This document shows positions 44,801 to 52,806 of a stretch of DNA of 64,000 bases, one piece after another. How positions within the stretch are numbered: position 1 is the first letter of the stretch; each line of letters begins with the position of its first letter. The notes beneath the pieces are model-generated. The model ran no database searches. It saw nothing but the letters and a program-made list of their open reading frames with translations, and was not told the DNA's origin. The position numbers and the translations under genes were made by a program. Origin of the DNA: Aquisphaera insulae (GTDB lineage: Bacteria; Planctomycetota; Planctomycetia; Isosphaerales; Isosphaeraceae); NCBI RefSeq assembly GCF_011064615.1, contig NZ_JAALJH010000008.1:1-64000 (forward strand), read 5' to 3'.

Positions 44801-45131
44801 GGAAGGCCTCCGGCGCGACCCCCGCGAAGACGGTCATGTCGTCGCGGAAGTCATCGAGGTCGCCGTTGTGGGCAAGGACGACGACCAGCGTCGTGGGCGC
44901 GTGCAGCCCGAGGGCCGCGGCGGCGAGCCCCGCGGCCGATCCCCACGCCCCGTCGAGCGTCGCCGCCTTGCCGTTCCGGAGCGCGGCGATCATCTCCGGA
45001 AAGCCCTCGGCGAGCTGGATCTGCCGGGTCAGCTCCTTGAGGTCGCCGAGCCCGGCCGCGGGATCGGCGGCGGCGGTGGCGGGAGTGATCCGCGAGACCG
45101 AATGGGGTTTTCGGGGAGATAATCGGGGCAT
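41820..45131 (-). CDS. mfd: Transcription-repair coupling factor Mfd
   Basis: A protein of 1,103 residues, close to the usual length (about 1,150). It displaces RNA polymerase stalled at DNA damage and recruits UvrA. Visible: the UvrB-like N-terminal part, the RNA-polymerase interaction domain (GDLVVHVNHGIARYLGLHF), the helicase P-loop GDVGYGKTEIA, the DEEQRFG motif (DEExQ box), TLSATPIPRTLHMSL, and the RecG-like TRG region (ESGLDIPNVNTIFI, QLRGRVGR). The gene follows the receiver-like gene by 24 bases, so both may share a promoter. Confidence 0.97.
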   Translation of the reverse strand: MPRLSPRKPHSVSRITPATAAADPAAGLGDLKELTRQIQLAEGFPEMIAALRNGKAATLDGAWGSAAGLAAAALGLHAPTTLVVVLAHNGDLDDFRDDMTVFAGVAPEAFPAWEKLPREQDASDEISGRRLRVLNRLSGAMPPRLVVTTIQALLQPVPGPETLKGMSRRIAVGDSIPVEELASWLLDRGMQRSEVVEVAGEFSLRGGILDVYPSDANDPVRVEFFGDEVESIRPFDAESQRSLDRWESVTLTIPPVFDEKSLAGFVPPSDYFPEGTWVALLELPDLRDEGKHYLGRLDDTRGLYSVESTMARLIRFPSIAISALSADSLEATCHLRIESVERFSGDLAKVKAELDGAAAGEKVLIACHNAAEVERLGEVFADTELARQGRLLRAIGRIRAGFHLIDASTMVIADHELFARADVRRPVTRRRYESRAIDSFLDLNEGDLVVHVNHGIARYLGLHFVDRSDEHAEETLLLEFAEGTKLYVPIAKIDLVQKYVGGGKAAPPLSKIGASSWEKRKKRVADAVVDLAQELLDINAQRASQPGFAYPKEDSHWMAEFEAAFPFEETPDQLHAIDATKRDMAETKPMDRLICGDVGYGKTEIAIRAAFKAVDAGKQVAVLVPTTILAEQHHRSFSARMGEFPFNIEVVNRFRPRSEVREVLKRASLGGVDILIGTHRILQKDVAFKDLGLVVIDEEQRFGVEDKEWLKTFRSTVDVLTLSATPIPRTLHMSLLGIRDISNLETPPPDRKAIETKILRFDAETIRKAIHRELNRDGQVYFVHNRIHDIHQVAERIQQIVPEARIAIGHGQMGGEALERTMLDFIRRKFDILLATTIIESGLDIPNVNTIFINEADKYGLADLHQLRGRVGRFKHRAYAYLLLESDRPVTPNAVKRLKAIEEFTSLGAGFKIALRDLEIRGAGNILGPEQSGHIESVGYELYCSMLETAVRSLTKQPEKPLFDCSVELKWRAYLPRDYVPGPRVKLELYRRLARLRSLDHLADFRKELGDRFGPIPRPGENLLSEAELRILAGNWRIERIHIEGEYVVLSYRDRRKIEALARRHPGRVRIVDEKRAYVPLGDEPLAPSRIASVVRSMLSTRA

Positions 45132-45155
45132 CGGATTCCCGGCCCTGGGGCGAAA

Positions 45156-46067
45156 TCAGTCGGATGACGAACGCTCAGGAATTGTAGTTGCCGGCTGGTC
45201 CACGGACCACCGCGACCGGCCGGAAGGCCCGGGAGGGACGGCATGCCGGGGCTCCGCTCGGGCGACGGCGGCCGTGCGGAGACCGGCCCTCTCGGCGTGG
45301 ATGCGACCGATCACGGATGCCAGATCCTCGAGGTCGAGCGGCACGTCCAGGCAGGCGTATGCTCCCGCGGCCTTCGCCTCCGTGACGAGTGCCCGATCCG
45401 CGATCCCGAGCAGCGCGATCACGGCAGACTGCCGCGCCCGCCGCTCGAGGACGGCCGTCCAGCCCGGTTCCAGTACGGGAACGTCCCAGACCATGACGTC
45501 CGCCCGACCGCTCGCCTGGGTCAGGATGACTTCATGCAGCCCCGGATCGGGCTGGCTCCTCGATCGGATTCCCAGCCCCTCGAGCCCTTCCGCCAGGGCG
45601 TCACGGAGGGCCCGATTGCTGCTCACGACATCCACCGTCAGGCCGCGCGTGCCCACTCTGCCCGAACCCCTGGGATCCATGCCCAGCCGCCTCCGGGCCT
45701 GGCCGTCGAGCGTCTCCGCCGCGACGGCCTCCGGGATCAGCAGGCAAGATAGCCGCGCGCAACGTTCCAGCTCGGCATACCGCACCAGCGGGCCGTAGCA
45801 GAGCACGATCCCGGGCGCCAACTCGGTCCTGTCATCCGGGTCGGGCGGGACCCAGGATTCGATCGAGGCGATGTCCGCGTCCGACAGCCGCGACCGGTGG
45901 ACGATCAACAGACTCGGTGGATCGGCCATCCGATCGGCCGACGGCAGATCGCCCACGACGGATCGAATAGCCAGGCCGGGAAGGCCCCGGATCGAATCCG
46001 CGATACGCGCGACCCAGGGATCGTCCAGGTCGCCCAGGAACCAGACCGGCCGGCCGATCTCCTCCAT
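45156..46067 (-). CDS. Degenerate receiver-like protein upstream of mfd
   Basis: A protein of 303 residues, start at 46067 preceded by GGGGGAAG. Two Rossmann-like parts are seen. The second (about residues 145-265) runs LTVDVVSSN, then ADVMVWDVPVLEPGW, then VIALLGIADRALVTEAKAAGAYACLDVPLDLEDLASVI, which follows the response regulator receiver pattern, but the lysine of the K-P motif is valine (DVP). It is therefore probably a pseudo-receiver unable to switch by phosphorylation in the normal way. No output domain is seen. The tail is basic and disordered. The position 24 bases before mfd suggests cotranscription. Confidence 0.6.
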   Translation of the reverse strand: MEEIGRPVWFLGDLDDPWVARIADSIRGLPGLAIRSVVGDLPSADRMADPPSLLIVHRSRLSDADIASIESWVPPDPDDRTELAPGIVLCYGPLVRYAELERCARLSCLLIPEAVAAETLDGQARRRLGMDPRGSGRVGTRGLTVDVVSSNRALRDALAEGLEGLGIRSRSQPDPGLHEVILTQASGRADVMVWDVPVLEPGWTAVLERRARQSAVIALLGIADRALVTEAKAAGAYACLDVPLDLEDLASVIGRIHAERAGLRTAAVARAEPRHAVPPGPSGRSRWSVDQPATTIPERSSSD

Positions 46068-46104
46068 CGCTTCCCCCTTCTGGGCGCAGAATCTCGCGGG
46101 CCTG

Positions 46105-46133
46105 TCCATATCACAAGGATGGGAACGCCACAA
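46105..46133 (-). promoter_or_regulatory. Promoter of the receiver-like gene and mfd
   Basis: On the minus strand TTGTGG (46133-46128), 17 bases, TATGGA (46110-46105). Modest match; about 30 bases of leader. Confidence 0.4.
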
Positions 46134-46263
46134 TCGGAGTATTTCCACGATGGATGGATGACTGTAAATTCTCCGACTTCTGTCGGTATCGGCTGAAATG
46201 ACACTGGAACGGCGGCATGAACTTCATGGAAGGTGAACGACGACTGGTGGAGAACGTTTAGGC

Positions 46264-46788
46264 ATGCCGGACGCGCGGGGTGATCTGCTGGGCCGACTCT
46301 TCGATGCCCACGCGGCCGGCCTGGCCATGTATGCCCGTCAGTTCCGAGGTTGCGACGGGGCCGAGGCGGACGACCTGGTTCAGGAAGCGTTCCTGGCCCT
46401 GGCCCGCCAGTCGAGACTCCCCGACGAGCCCGTGGCCTGGCTCCATCGCGTCGTGAGGAACGCGGCCCTGATGGCGGTACGCAGCTCGCGCCGCCGGCAG
46501 GCTCGAGAGGCCCGGACGAGCCGCTCCGAGGCCGAGGCGGAGCCCTGGTTCGCGACGGTCGACGACCAGCTCGATGCGGGTCAGGCCAGCGCTCAGCTCG
46601 CCGCGCTCGATCCGGAGACCCGAGAGGCGATCGTGGCCCGGCTCTGGGGCGGCCTGACATTCGAACAGATCGCCGGCTTGCAGGAATGCTCCACGGCGAC
46701 GGTCCACCGACGATACAACGCCGGGCTCTCCCGGCTCCAGGAAAGGCTGGAAACGCCATGCCATCGGACAGCTTCCACGACCCCATGA
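46264..46788 (+). CDS. ECF-type RNA polymerase sigma factor
   Basis: A 174-residue sigma factor. Region 2 is seen as ADDLVQEAFLALARQ with the following PVAWLHRVVRNAALMAVRSSRRR, and region 4 as LTFEQIAGLQECSTATVHRRYNAGLSRLQERL, a helix-turn-helix for the -35 box. It directs RNA polymerase to a small regulon, usually for envelope or stress responses. The next gene overlaps its end by 31 bases and encodes a single-helix membrane protein likely to act as its regulator. The ribosome binding site is weak. Confidence 0.88.
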   Translation: MPDARGDLLGRLFDAHAAGLAMYARQFRGCDGAEADDLVQEAFLALARQSRLPDEPVAWLHRVVRNAALMAVRSSRRRQAREARTSRSEAEAEPWFATVDDQLDAGQASAQLAALDPETREAIVARLWGGLTFEQIAGLQECSTATVHRRYNAGLSRLQERLETPCHRTASTTP

Positions 46789-47273
46789 CTCCGTTCGAGT
46801 CCCGGCTCCGCGGTTGGGCTCCGTCGCCGACAGGGCTCGATCGGGACGGTCTCCTGTACGAATCCGGCCGGGCCGCCGGCGCGGCTGCTCAGCGGAGAAT
46901 CGCCCGAGTCGCGATGGGTACCGCGGGACTCGCGGCCGTTCTGGCGATGGGCATGGGAGTCGCGTGGCACGCCGAACATTCGCGAGCCCTTCGACTGCAA
47001 ACTGACGTCCTTCTAGCCCGGCAGGAAGATCAACGCGGCGGCATGCTACCCGGGAGAGACCTGGAGCCGGTTCCGTCGCATCCCTCACCAACCTCGTCGA
47101 TCCTTCGTGCCGAGCCGAACCCGCTCAGCTATCTGGCCCTCTCGCGGCGGATAACCCAGGCGTCCTTCGACCTGGAAAGCCGCACGGCCCCGCGCGTCCG
47201 GGCCGGAGTCCACGCCCCGCTTCGGCCAATTTCCCCCTTACGCCGACATATCAACGAACTGCCTGACCTGTAG
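46758..47273 (+). CDS. Single-helix membrane protein, possible anti-sigma factor
   Basis: A 171-residue protein whose ATG at 46758 lies inside the sigma gene (31-base overlap), a sign of coupled translation. It has a soluble N-terminal part (about 45 residues), one membrane helix (VAMGTAGLAAVLAMGMGVAW) and a low-complexity external part. This layout and position fit an anti-sigma factor, but I see no zinc-binding ZAS motif (HxxxCxxC) and the partner role is inferred from context only. Confidence 0.55.
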   Translation: MPSDSFHDPMTPFESRLRGWAPSPTGLDRDGLLYESGRAAGAAAQRRIARVAMGTAGLAAVLAMGMGVAWHAEHSRALRLQTDVLLARQEDQRGGMLPGRDLEPVPSHPSPTSSILRAEPNPLSYLALSRRITQASFDLESRTAPRVRAGVHAPLRPISPLRRHINELPDL

Positions 47274-47376
47274 TCCGTGCCCCGTCGTTTTCGCTCCGTG
47301 TCCTGGACCGCCTCGGGCGGCGTCCGCGTTCGACGTCCGCGCCTCGGTCCACTCCTCTCGTATCGAGGGAATCCTC

Positions 47377-48834
47377 ATGCGGTCTCCACGCTGGTCCTGT
47401 TTCGTTCTCGTGTCCGCAGGTCTCGTGATGGGCTCGGTGTCTGCTCGGGCTCAGGTGATCAAGGCAGAATCCCCAGGGCCCTCTCAGTCGGCGGACCTGA
47501 AGACGCTGACGATTACCCCGGCCGCGGAGCCGACTCCGTGCTTTCGCTACCGGCTACTGCCGTCATCCGCGAGGCTTCGCCATGGAGACGCAGCGCCTAT
47601 CTACCTCAGGCTACAGCACGGGCTGGAGACGTCCGAAAACTGGGGACCGTTCAAGGAGAAGCTGGCGGTGTGGCTGAACGGTCCCAAGGACGCGAGTCTC
47701 CTGTCGGACGCGAAGGCCGCCCTGGCCCCCTGGGCCGATCGGATCGATCTGCTCGAGATTGCAGCCCGGCGAGAGACCTGCGACTGGGCCTTCCCGCTTG
47801 ATGAGCAGCGCACCAACGCGATCGACATCGCTCTGTACGACATCGAGTCCCTCAGGACATGGGGATCCGTGATCGCCCTGAAGGCTCACGTCGAGATCGC
47901 CGAGGGCCGATTCGTGGATGCGGAGCGGACCCTTGAGACCGGGTTCGCCTTCGGCCGTCATGTGGGGGCCGGCCCGTTCATGATCAATGCCCTGGTCGGC
48001 ATGGCGATCGAGCGTTCGATGCTCGATCGGGTGGACGAATGGGTCCAGAAGCCGGGCTCCCCGAACCTCTACTGGGCGCTGACCGCACTTCCTCACCCGC
48101 TGGTGAGTGTCCGTGAGGCCATGGAGCAGGAGCGGCTCCTGCCCGAGAACATGGTCCCGGAGCTGGGGGACGCAGAGGCCCCGCGGTCCCCGGGGGCGTG
48201 GACTCTTCTCGTCGAATCGATGTACCGGCGGATGCGTCAGTTGTCGGAGCGCACGGCGCCCTCGGCCGAGCTGAAGGAAAGTCTGCCGGCCGATCTCGGC
48301 GAATACAAACGCCAGCACCTCGAGACCTTCCGCAAGCAGCTCGTCGCGTCGGGAAGTTACACCGACGAAACGGTCCGGACCATTTCCGACGACGAGGTTA
48401 CGGCTCGGGCGATCGTCCTCGGTTATCGAACTCAGTGGGACACGGCTTTCAAGGCCATCTACCTCCCGTTCCCGGATGGGAACCATTTCCAGCCTGAACT
48501 GGACGGGGCCTATCAGGTGGCGAAACGCGGACCCTTTGCCGTCTTCTCCTGGTTTCTTCCCAGCCTGTGGTCGGCCCGAATCGCCGAGACCCGGCTCGAT
48601 CGCCAGGTCGCTCAGTTGCGGATCGTCGAGGCCATCCGGCTCCATGCCGCGGCACACGGAGGCTCGCTGCCGAAGTCGCTGGACGAGGTCAGGGAAGTCC
48701 CCCTACCCGTCGACCCATCCACGGGCGGCTCGTTCTCTCTCAAGGAGGATGGGGACAGGCTTCTCATCGCGCCTCTAAAGGCCGGCGTGATGTTCCAGCC
48801 GGACTATGCGGTGACGCTCCGCAAGGCCCGATGA
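47377..48834 (+). CDS. Exported protein of unknown function
   Basis: A protein of 485 residues with a signal peptide (SCFVLVSAGLVMGSVSARA). The mature part is helical with repeat-like sections (ALKAHVEIAEGRFVDAERTLETGFAFGRHV resembles tetratricopeptide-like helices) and a C-terminal alpha/beta piece (LPKSLDEVREVPLPVDPSTGGSF). This is a recurrent planctomycete hypothetical. It stands downstream of the sigma/regulator pair and ends at a strong terminator (48859-48891), so the three genes are likely one transcript. Confidence 0.65.
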   Translation: MRSPRWSCFVLVSAGLVMGSVSARAQVIKAESPGPSQSADLKTLTITPAAEPTPCFRYRLLPSSARLRHGDAAPIYLRLQHGLETSENWGPFKEKLAVWLNGPKDASLLSDAKAALAPWADRIDLLEIAARRETCDWAFPLDEQRTNAIDIALYDIESLRTWGSVIALKAHVEIAEGRFVDAERTLETGFAFGRHVGAGPFMINALVGMAIERSMLDRVDEWVQKPGSPNLYWALTALPHPLVSVREAMEQERLLPENMVPELGDAEAPRSPGAWTLLVESMYRRMRQLSERTAPSAELKESLPADLGEYKRQHLETFRKQLVASGSYTDETVRTISDDEVTARAIVLGYRTQWDTAFKAIYLPFPDGNHFQPELDGAYQVAKRGPFAVFSWFLPSLWSARIAETRLDRQVAQLRIVEAIRLHAAAHGGSLPKSLDEVREVPLPVDPSTGGSFSLKEDGDRLLIAPLKAGVMFQPDYAVTLRKAR

Positions 48835-48858
48835 TCGAAACCGTCCTCCGCTGACCTC

Positions 48859-48891
48859 AAAGGCCCCTCGCAGGACGCGTGGGGCCTTTTT
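48859..48891 (+). terminator. Rho-independent terminator
   Basis: AAAGGCCCC (48859-48867) pairs perfectly with GGGGCCTTT (48881-48889) over a 13-base loop, followed by TTTTTC. Lies 24 bases after the 47377-48834 stop. Confidence 0.88.
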
Positions 48892-48974
48892 CGCGCGCCG
48901 TTTCGATTTTCCTGTATCCAGATCGCGGTCCGCCTTCATAGAAGGGACATGAGCGTCCCCAATTGGAGCTGACC

Positions 48975-50978
48975 ATGCAAGCCGCCCGGGATCGTACCCC
49001 TGACCTTGTCCGCCTTTTCGACGCCGGGAGCGTCGGGCTGCTTCCGGATAACGAACTCCTGAACCGGTTCGTCGTCCATCGCGATCGGCTGGCGTTCGAG
49101 TCCCTGGTGTCACGGCTCGGACCGATGGTCCTGGGCGTCTGCCGGAGACAGCTCGGCGAGTCGCCCGAGGTGGATGACTGCTTTCAGGCGACCTTCCTGG
49201 TCCTGATCCGCCGAGGGCCGACGCTCGGGCCGGACGTGCCGCTGGGCGCCTGGCTCCACGGCGTGGCCGTGCGTGTGGCGCGTCAGGCCAGGAAGCAGGC
49301 GGCCCGGCGGGTCGACCGCGAGCGGGCCGGGGTGAGGATGGACGTCGTGGAAGGGCGGGAGCCGGGTGGAGACGATCCGGAGCTCCGGCGGATCCTGGAC
49401 GAGGAGATCGCCCGCCTGCCGGACCGGTATCGCCTCCCCGTGATCCTGTGCTACCTGGAGGGGATCACTCACGCCGAGGCGGCGCGGCGACTGGGCTGGC
49501 CGCTCGGAAGCGTCAAGGGGAGGCTCTCCCGGGCCCGGTCCCTGCTCCAGTCCCGGCTCACGCGCCGGGGCGTCGCGGTGGGGACGACGGCGGGTGCACT
49601 CGCGGCCGGCGGGTACGTCGAGGCATCGATCCCCGCGTTCGTCGTTCAATCGACATGCAACTCGCTCCTCCGATCCGGCTCGGGGGCCGCCTTCGCCCTG
49701 TCACGAGTTCTACCACAATCCGTTTCGAGGCTCGCAGAGGGAGTCCTTCATACCATGGTCGTCTCAAGGCTTGGACAGTTTGTCGCGATGCTCGGAGTCT
49801 CGGGGCTTTTCCTGGCGGGAGCCGGGGTGATGGCCCGCCAGGGTGCCCCATCCACCCCCAGGCAAGAGCCTCCACGCATTCCGATTCGGGCGTCGGCCAC
49901 CGCGAGCTCCGACGTGAAGCAGGTCACGCCGACGAAAGTAGACGTCAAGCCGACCATCGAACCGGCCCCCGGCGTCCGGCCGCCGCTCAATCGGGCCGAG
50001 CGCGAGGCGCTGGATGCCGCTCGCGACGCCTTCCGGGTCGTCAATGAATGGTTCCGGAGCGATCCATTCGATCCATCGGCCGACTCGCCGGAGCGCGTCC
50101 AGGACGCCTCCAAACTCCTGCGGGACGTGGAACTCTCGCTTGCGAGAACCCAGGTCGAGCGGACCGCGGCCCTAGATGCCCACGCGGATCGGTTGCGCGA
50201 CATGGCCCGCGTCGATGGAGAGCGAGGGCATGCGACGAACCTGTCCCGGGCCCGGACGCGAGCCTATTACGCACTCGCCGCGCTCCAGGCTGAGCAGGCG
50301 AGATCGGCGCCGGATCAGGCCGCGGCCGTCACGAAAGCCGATGACCGAAAGTCGGGCCACGAAGCGGACGGGACCAGGATTCCGGGTCGCGAGCTGGACG
50401 TGAAGTCCCGGGAAATCCTCACCAGGCTCGACGCACCCATCCCCATGAATTTCCCCAACGAAACGCCACTCGAGGAGATCATCAAGTATCTGAAACAGAC
50501 CACGCAGGGTCCGAAGGACACGGGTATCCCGATCTACCTCGATCCGGTCGGACTCGAGGAGTCCGAGAAGTCGCTCACGTCTCCCGTCTCCCTCGACCTG
50601 GAGGGCGTGCCCCTGAGATACACGCTCCGTCTCCTGCTGCGTCAGCTCGGCCTGATCTACGAGGTCAAGGACGGAGTCCTGATCATCACCTCGCCCGCCT
50701 ACCAGGACATCGAGACGGATCTATCACGAAAGAAGGAGCGTCTCGAACGCGGCGAGATGACGCTCGACGAGACGAAGCAGCTCGTCGAGGAGTTGAAATT
50801 ACGTCGCGAGGCCCTGCGGTTGTTCGTGACGGGCGATGAGGTGGAAGCGGAGGAGAAGACGGGGCAGGCGCACGCCCGCGAGGTGGCCGAGCTCCGTCGC
50901 CAACTCAGGGAGACCCGTGAGCTCGTCGAGGCGATGCGCAAGGAGAAGGAAGCCGGCAAGAAGACCGGTGGCCCGTGA
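48975..50978 (+). CDS. ECF sigma factor fused to a membrane and STN-like extension
   Basis: A protein of 667 residues. The ATG at 48975 has GGAG seven bases upstream; an upstream TTG is less likely. Residues 35-190 are an ECF sigma factor: region 2 with DDCFQATFLVLIRRG, region 4 with LPDRYRLPVILCYLEGITHAEAARRLGWPLGSVKGRLSRAR. A membrane helix follows (about 266-286, QFVAMLGVSGLFLAGAG), then a variable linker, and at about 470-560 a secretin/TonB short-N-terminal (STN)-like fold (PLEEIIKYLKQTT, SLDLEGVPLRYTLRLLLRQLGLIYEV, GVLIITSP). The C-terminus is a charged coiled coil. Membrane-fused ECF factors with long extensions are known in planctomycetes; the outer part may sense or contact another envelope protein. 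Confidence 0.82.
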   Translation: MQAARDRTPDLVRLFDAGSVGLLPDNELLNRFVVHRDRLAFESLVSRLGPMVLGVCRRQLGESPEVDDCFQATFLVLIRRGPTLGPDVPLGAWLHGVAVRVARQARKQAARRVDRERAGVRMDVVEGREPGGDDPELRRILDEEIARLPDRYRLPVILCYLEGITHAEAARRLGWPLGSVKGRLSRARSLLQSRLTRRGVAVGTTAGALAAGGYVEASIPAFVVQSTCNSLLRSGSGAAFALSRVLPQSVSRLAEGVLHTMVVSRLGQFVAMLGVSGLFLAGAGVMARQGAPSTPRQEPPRIPIRASATASSDVKQVTPTKVDVKPTIEPAPGVRPPLNRAEREALDAARDAFRVVNEWFRSDPFDPSADSPERVQDASKLLRDVELSLARTQVERTAALDAHADRLRDMARVDGERGHATNLSRARTRAYYALAALQAEQARSAPDQAAAVTKADDRKSGHEADGTRIPGRELDVKSREILTRLDAPIPMNFPNETPLEEIIKYLKQTTQGPKDTGIPIYLDPVGLEESEKSLTSPVSLDLEGVPLRYTLRLLLRQLGLIYEVKDGVLIITSPAYQDIETDLSRKKERLERGEMTLDETKQLVEELKLRREALRLFVTGDEVEAEEKTGQAHAREVAELRRQLRETRELVEAMRKEKEAGKKTGGP

Positions 50979-50997
50979 GCGACGTCGGCCAGGCACG

Positions 50998-51939
50998 TCA
51001 GCCGATCGGCTCGACGACGATCTCGTCCGCGAGCCGGTCGACCTCGTCGGGGTTGACGGCGCCGGCATCCCAGACCAGGGCGTTCGACACGGCGCAGGCG
51101 ACGGCTCGCCGGAGCATGGCCTCGGGATCGAGCTGGTTCAGCCAACCGTCCACCAGGCCGGCCAGGAGGGAATCGCCGGAGCCGATCGGGTTGACGACCT
51201 TGATCGACGGCGGGATGACCCGGTAGCGCTTGTCGCGGATCTGGGCGAGGACCGCGCGCGGCCCGTCCGTGACCACCCCGCAGGTTACTCCGTGCCGAGA
51301 CCAGTCGGCCAGGAGGCCGAGGACATCGCCGTCGGAGACCTCGGTCTTGCGGAGGCGGCCGGCCGCCTCCTTGCGGTTGAGCTGGAGCGCCATCGGCCAG
51401 AAGCCCCAGATTGCGTCCAGGGCCGGGCCGTACGTGTCGAGGAAGACCGGGATCCGCCGGGCACGGGCCAGCGAGATCAGATCGCTGAAGAGCCCGTGAG
51501 TGGCCGGCGAGGGGCTCGAGCCGGAGAGCGTGAGGGCCAGGACCTCGCGGCCGGCGAGGGCCTTCTCGATCTCGTCGGCGAACTGTTCCGCCTCCCTCGG
51601 CGTGACGGCCGGATCGGGGTCGAAGAACGCGGTCTGGTTTGGCGTACCCTCGGTCAGGACCGTGAGGATCTCGCGAGTCTCGGACTGGGTCGGGACCGCG
51701 ATCGCGTCGAATCCGTCGTCCCGCCGCAACAGCTCGGCGCAGTGCCTTCCCACGGGGCCGCCGAGGAAGGTCGCCGGACGCGCCGAGCGCCCGAGCCGCT
51801 TGAGGGCGCGGGCGACGTTATTCCCCTTGCCTCCCACGACTTCCCGCACCGATTTTCCCCGGACCAGATCCCCCGGTTGCCATTCGGGGACCACGAGCGT
51901 CTTGTCCAGGCAGGAATTCAACGTGACGCATACGATCAT
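50998..51939 (-). CDS. PfkB family sugar kinase, 1-phosphofructokinase-like
   Basis: A 313-residue ribokinase-family kinase. MIVCVTLNSCLDKTLVV and VVGGKGNNVARALKRLG are typical of the FruK/LacC (1-phosphofructokinase, tagatose-6-phosphate kinase) branch, and VNPIGSGDSLLAGLVDG holds the anion hole and catalytic aspartate. It should phosphorylate a phosphosugar in the cytosol. No phosphotransferase genes flank it, so fructose-1-phosphate or tagatose-6-phosphate as substrate is unproven. Convergent with the sigma fusion gene, 19 bases apart. Confidence 0.85.
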   Translation of the reverse strand: MIVCVTLNSCLDKTLVVPEWQPGDLVRGKSVREVVGGKGNNVARALKRLGRSARPATFLGGPVGRHCAELLRRDDGFDAIAVPTQSETREILTVLTEGTPNQTAFFDPDPAVTPREAEQFADEIEKALAGREVLALTLSGSSPSPATHGLFSDLISLARARRIPVFLDTYGPALDAIWGFWPMALQLNRKEAAGRLRKTEVSDGDVLGLLADWSRHGVTCGVVTDGPRAVLAQIRDKRYRVIPPSIKVVNPIGSGDSLLAGLVDGWLNQLDPEAMLRRAVACAVSNALVWDAGAVNPDEVDRLADEIVVEPIG

Positions 51940-52111
51940 GGCGGGATCAACCATACAGTAGATTGGATGTCGGATCGTCGTGGTGGCCGGCGCACCGTCG
52001 CTCTCGACCGCTCGCAAGTCCCGGGCCCCAGGATAACGCGCGAATCGCCATCAGTTGCGGCGTCTCACCCGTCGTCCGCGCAGGGGCTTCCGGCCGATCC
52101 ATCTAGCATAA

Positions 52112-52140
52112 GGCAAGCCGCCTCGCGAGGCCACCATGCC
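52112..52140 (-). terminator. Weak hairpin after the thioesterase gene
   Basis: Inner GCCT-CGCG-AGGC palindrome (52120-52131) with outer GGCA/TGCC arms, about 50 bases after the stop. No T-tract. Low support. Confidence 0.25.
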
Positions 52141-52188
52141 GTGACCGCGGCTCAATTTCCGCCCCCACGGGCCATGACCCGCGAGGTC

Positions 52189-52641
52189 TCAAAACGGATG
52201 CCCCTCGAGGGCCTCGATCGCGTGCCGGATCTTCGCCGGGATCGCATGGGCCCGGTTCGCCTTGTAGTCGAAGACGACCATGGTCGACGTGCCCTCCGCG
52301 GCGAGCGCGCCGAGCTGCCGGCTGAAGATGCTGTGCTCCAGCTCCATGCTCGATCGCCCCAGGCGGACGATCTTCACGCCGATATGGACCGTGTCCGGAT
52401 AGCTGAGCTGCTTGCGATAGTCGTTCGAGACCCGCGCCAGGATCGGCCCGATCCGCTCATCCCGGTACAGCTCCATCAGCCCGACCTTGTAGAAGTAGGC
52501 CAACCGCGCCGTCTCGTACCAGCGGAAATAGGTCACGTGATTGACGTGCCCCAGCGGATCCTGCTCGCCCCACTGAACCGGCTGCACCGCCACGACCGGG
52601 AATCCGGCGGTCAGCTCGTTCATCCTCGTTTCGGCGTCCAT
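52189..52641 (-). CDS. Acyl-CoA thioesterase, 4HBT hot-dog fold
   Basis: A 150-residue thioesterase. The catalytic segment WGEQDPLGHVNHVTYFRWYE matches the 4-hydroxybenzoyl-CoA thioesterase family (D-x-x-GHVNN-x-x-Y), with the conserved aspartate in DPLG. It hydrolyses acyl-CoA or acyl carrier thioesters. An alternative start at 52623 has no spacing for a ribosome binding site. Divergent from the coiled-coil gene. Confidence 0.82.
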   Translation of the reverse strand: MDAETRMNELTAGFPVVAVQPVQWGEQDPLGHVNHVTYFRWYETARLAYFYKVGLMELYRDERIGPILARVSNDYRKQLSYPDTVHIGVKIVRLGRSSMELEHSIFSRQLGALAAEGTSTMVVFDYKANRAHAIPAKIRHAIEALEGHPF

Positions 52642-52732
52642 CGGCTGATGCTTTCCGTTTCCTACCGGGAACGCTCCCTCGCCTCCGGGTCTCTCGTTTT
52701 CGACGACGATCTGCCCGAAAAGTTCAGAGGTT

Positions 52733-52762
52733 GTTGGCGATGGGAACTGCGCTGGAGTAGAG
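52733..52762 (+). promoter_or_regulatory. Promoter of the coiled-coil gene
   Basis: TTGGCG (52733-52738), 18 bases, TAGAGT (52757-52762). Predicted start near 52769, 38 bases before the ATG. Confidence 0.4.
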
Positions 52763-52806
52763 TCAACGCCGCACTGCAACCATATCTCCTGGCTCGGAGC
52801 CCGTCC

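Noticed and set aside
50836-52806. Upstream extension of the coiled-coil gene
   Set aside because: The frame runs antisense through the PfkB and thioesterase genes; a promoter and a plausible start lie at 52733-52809.
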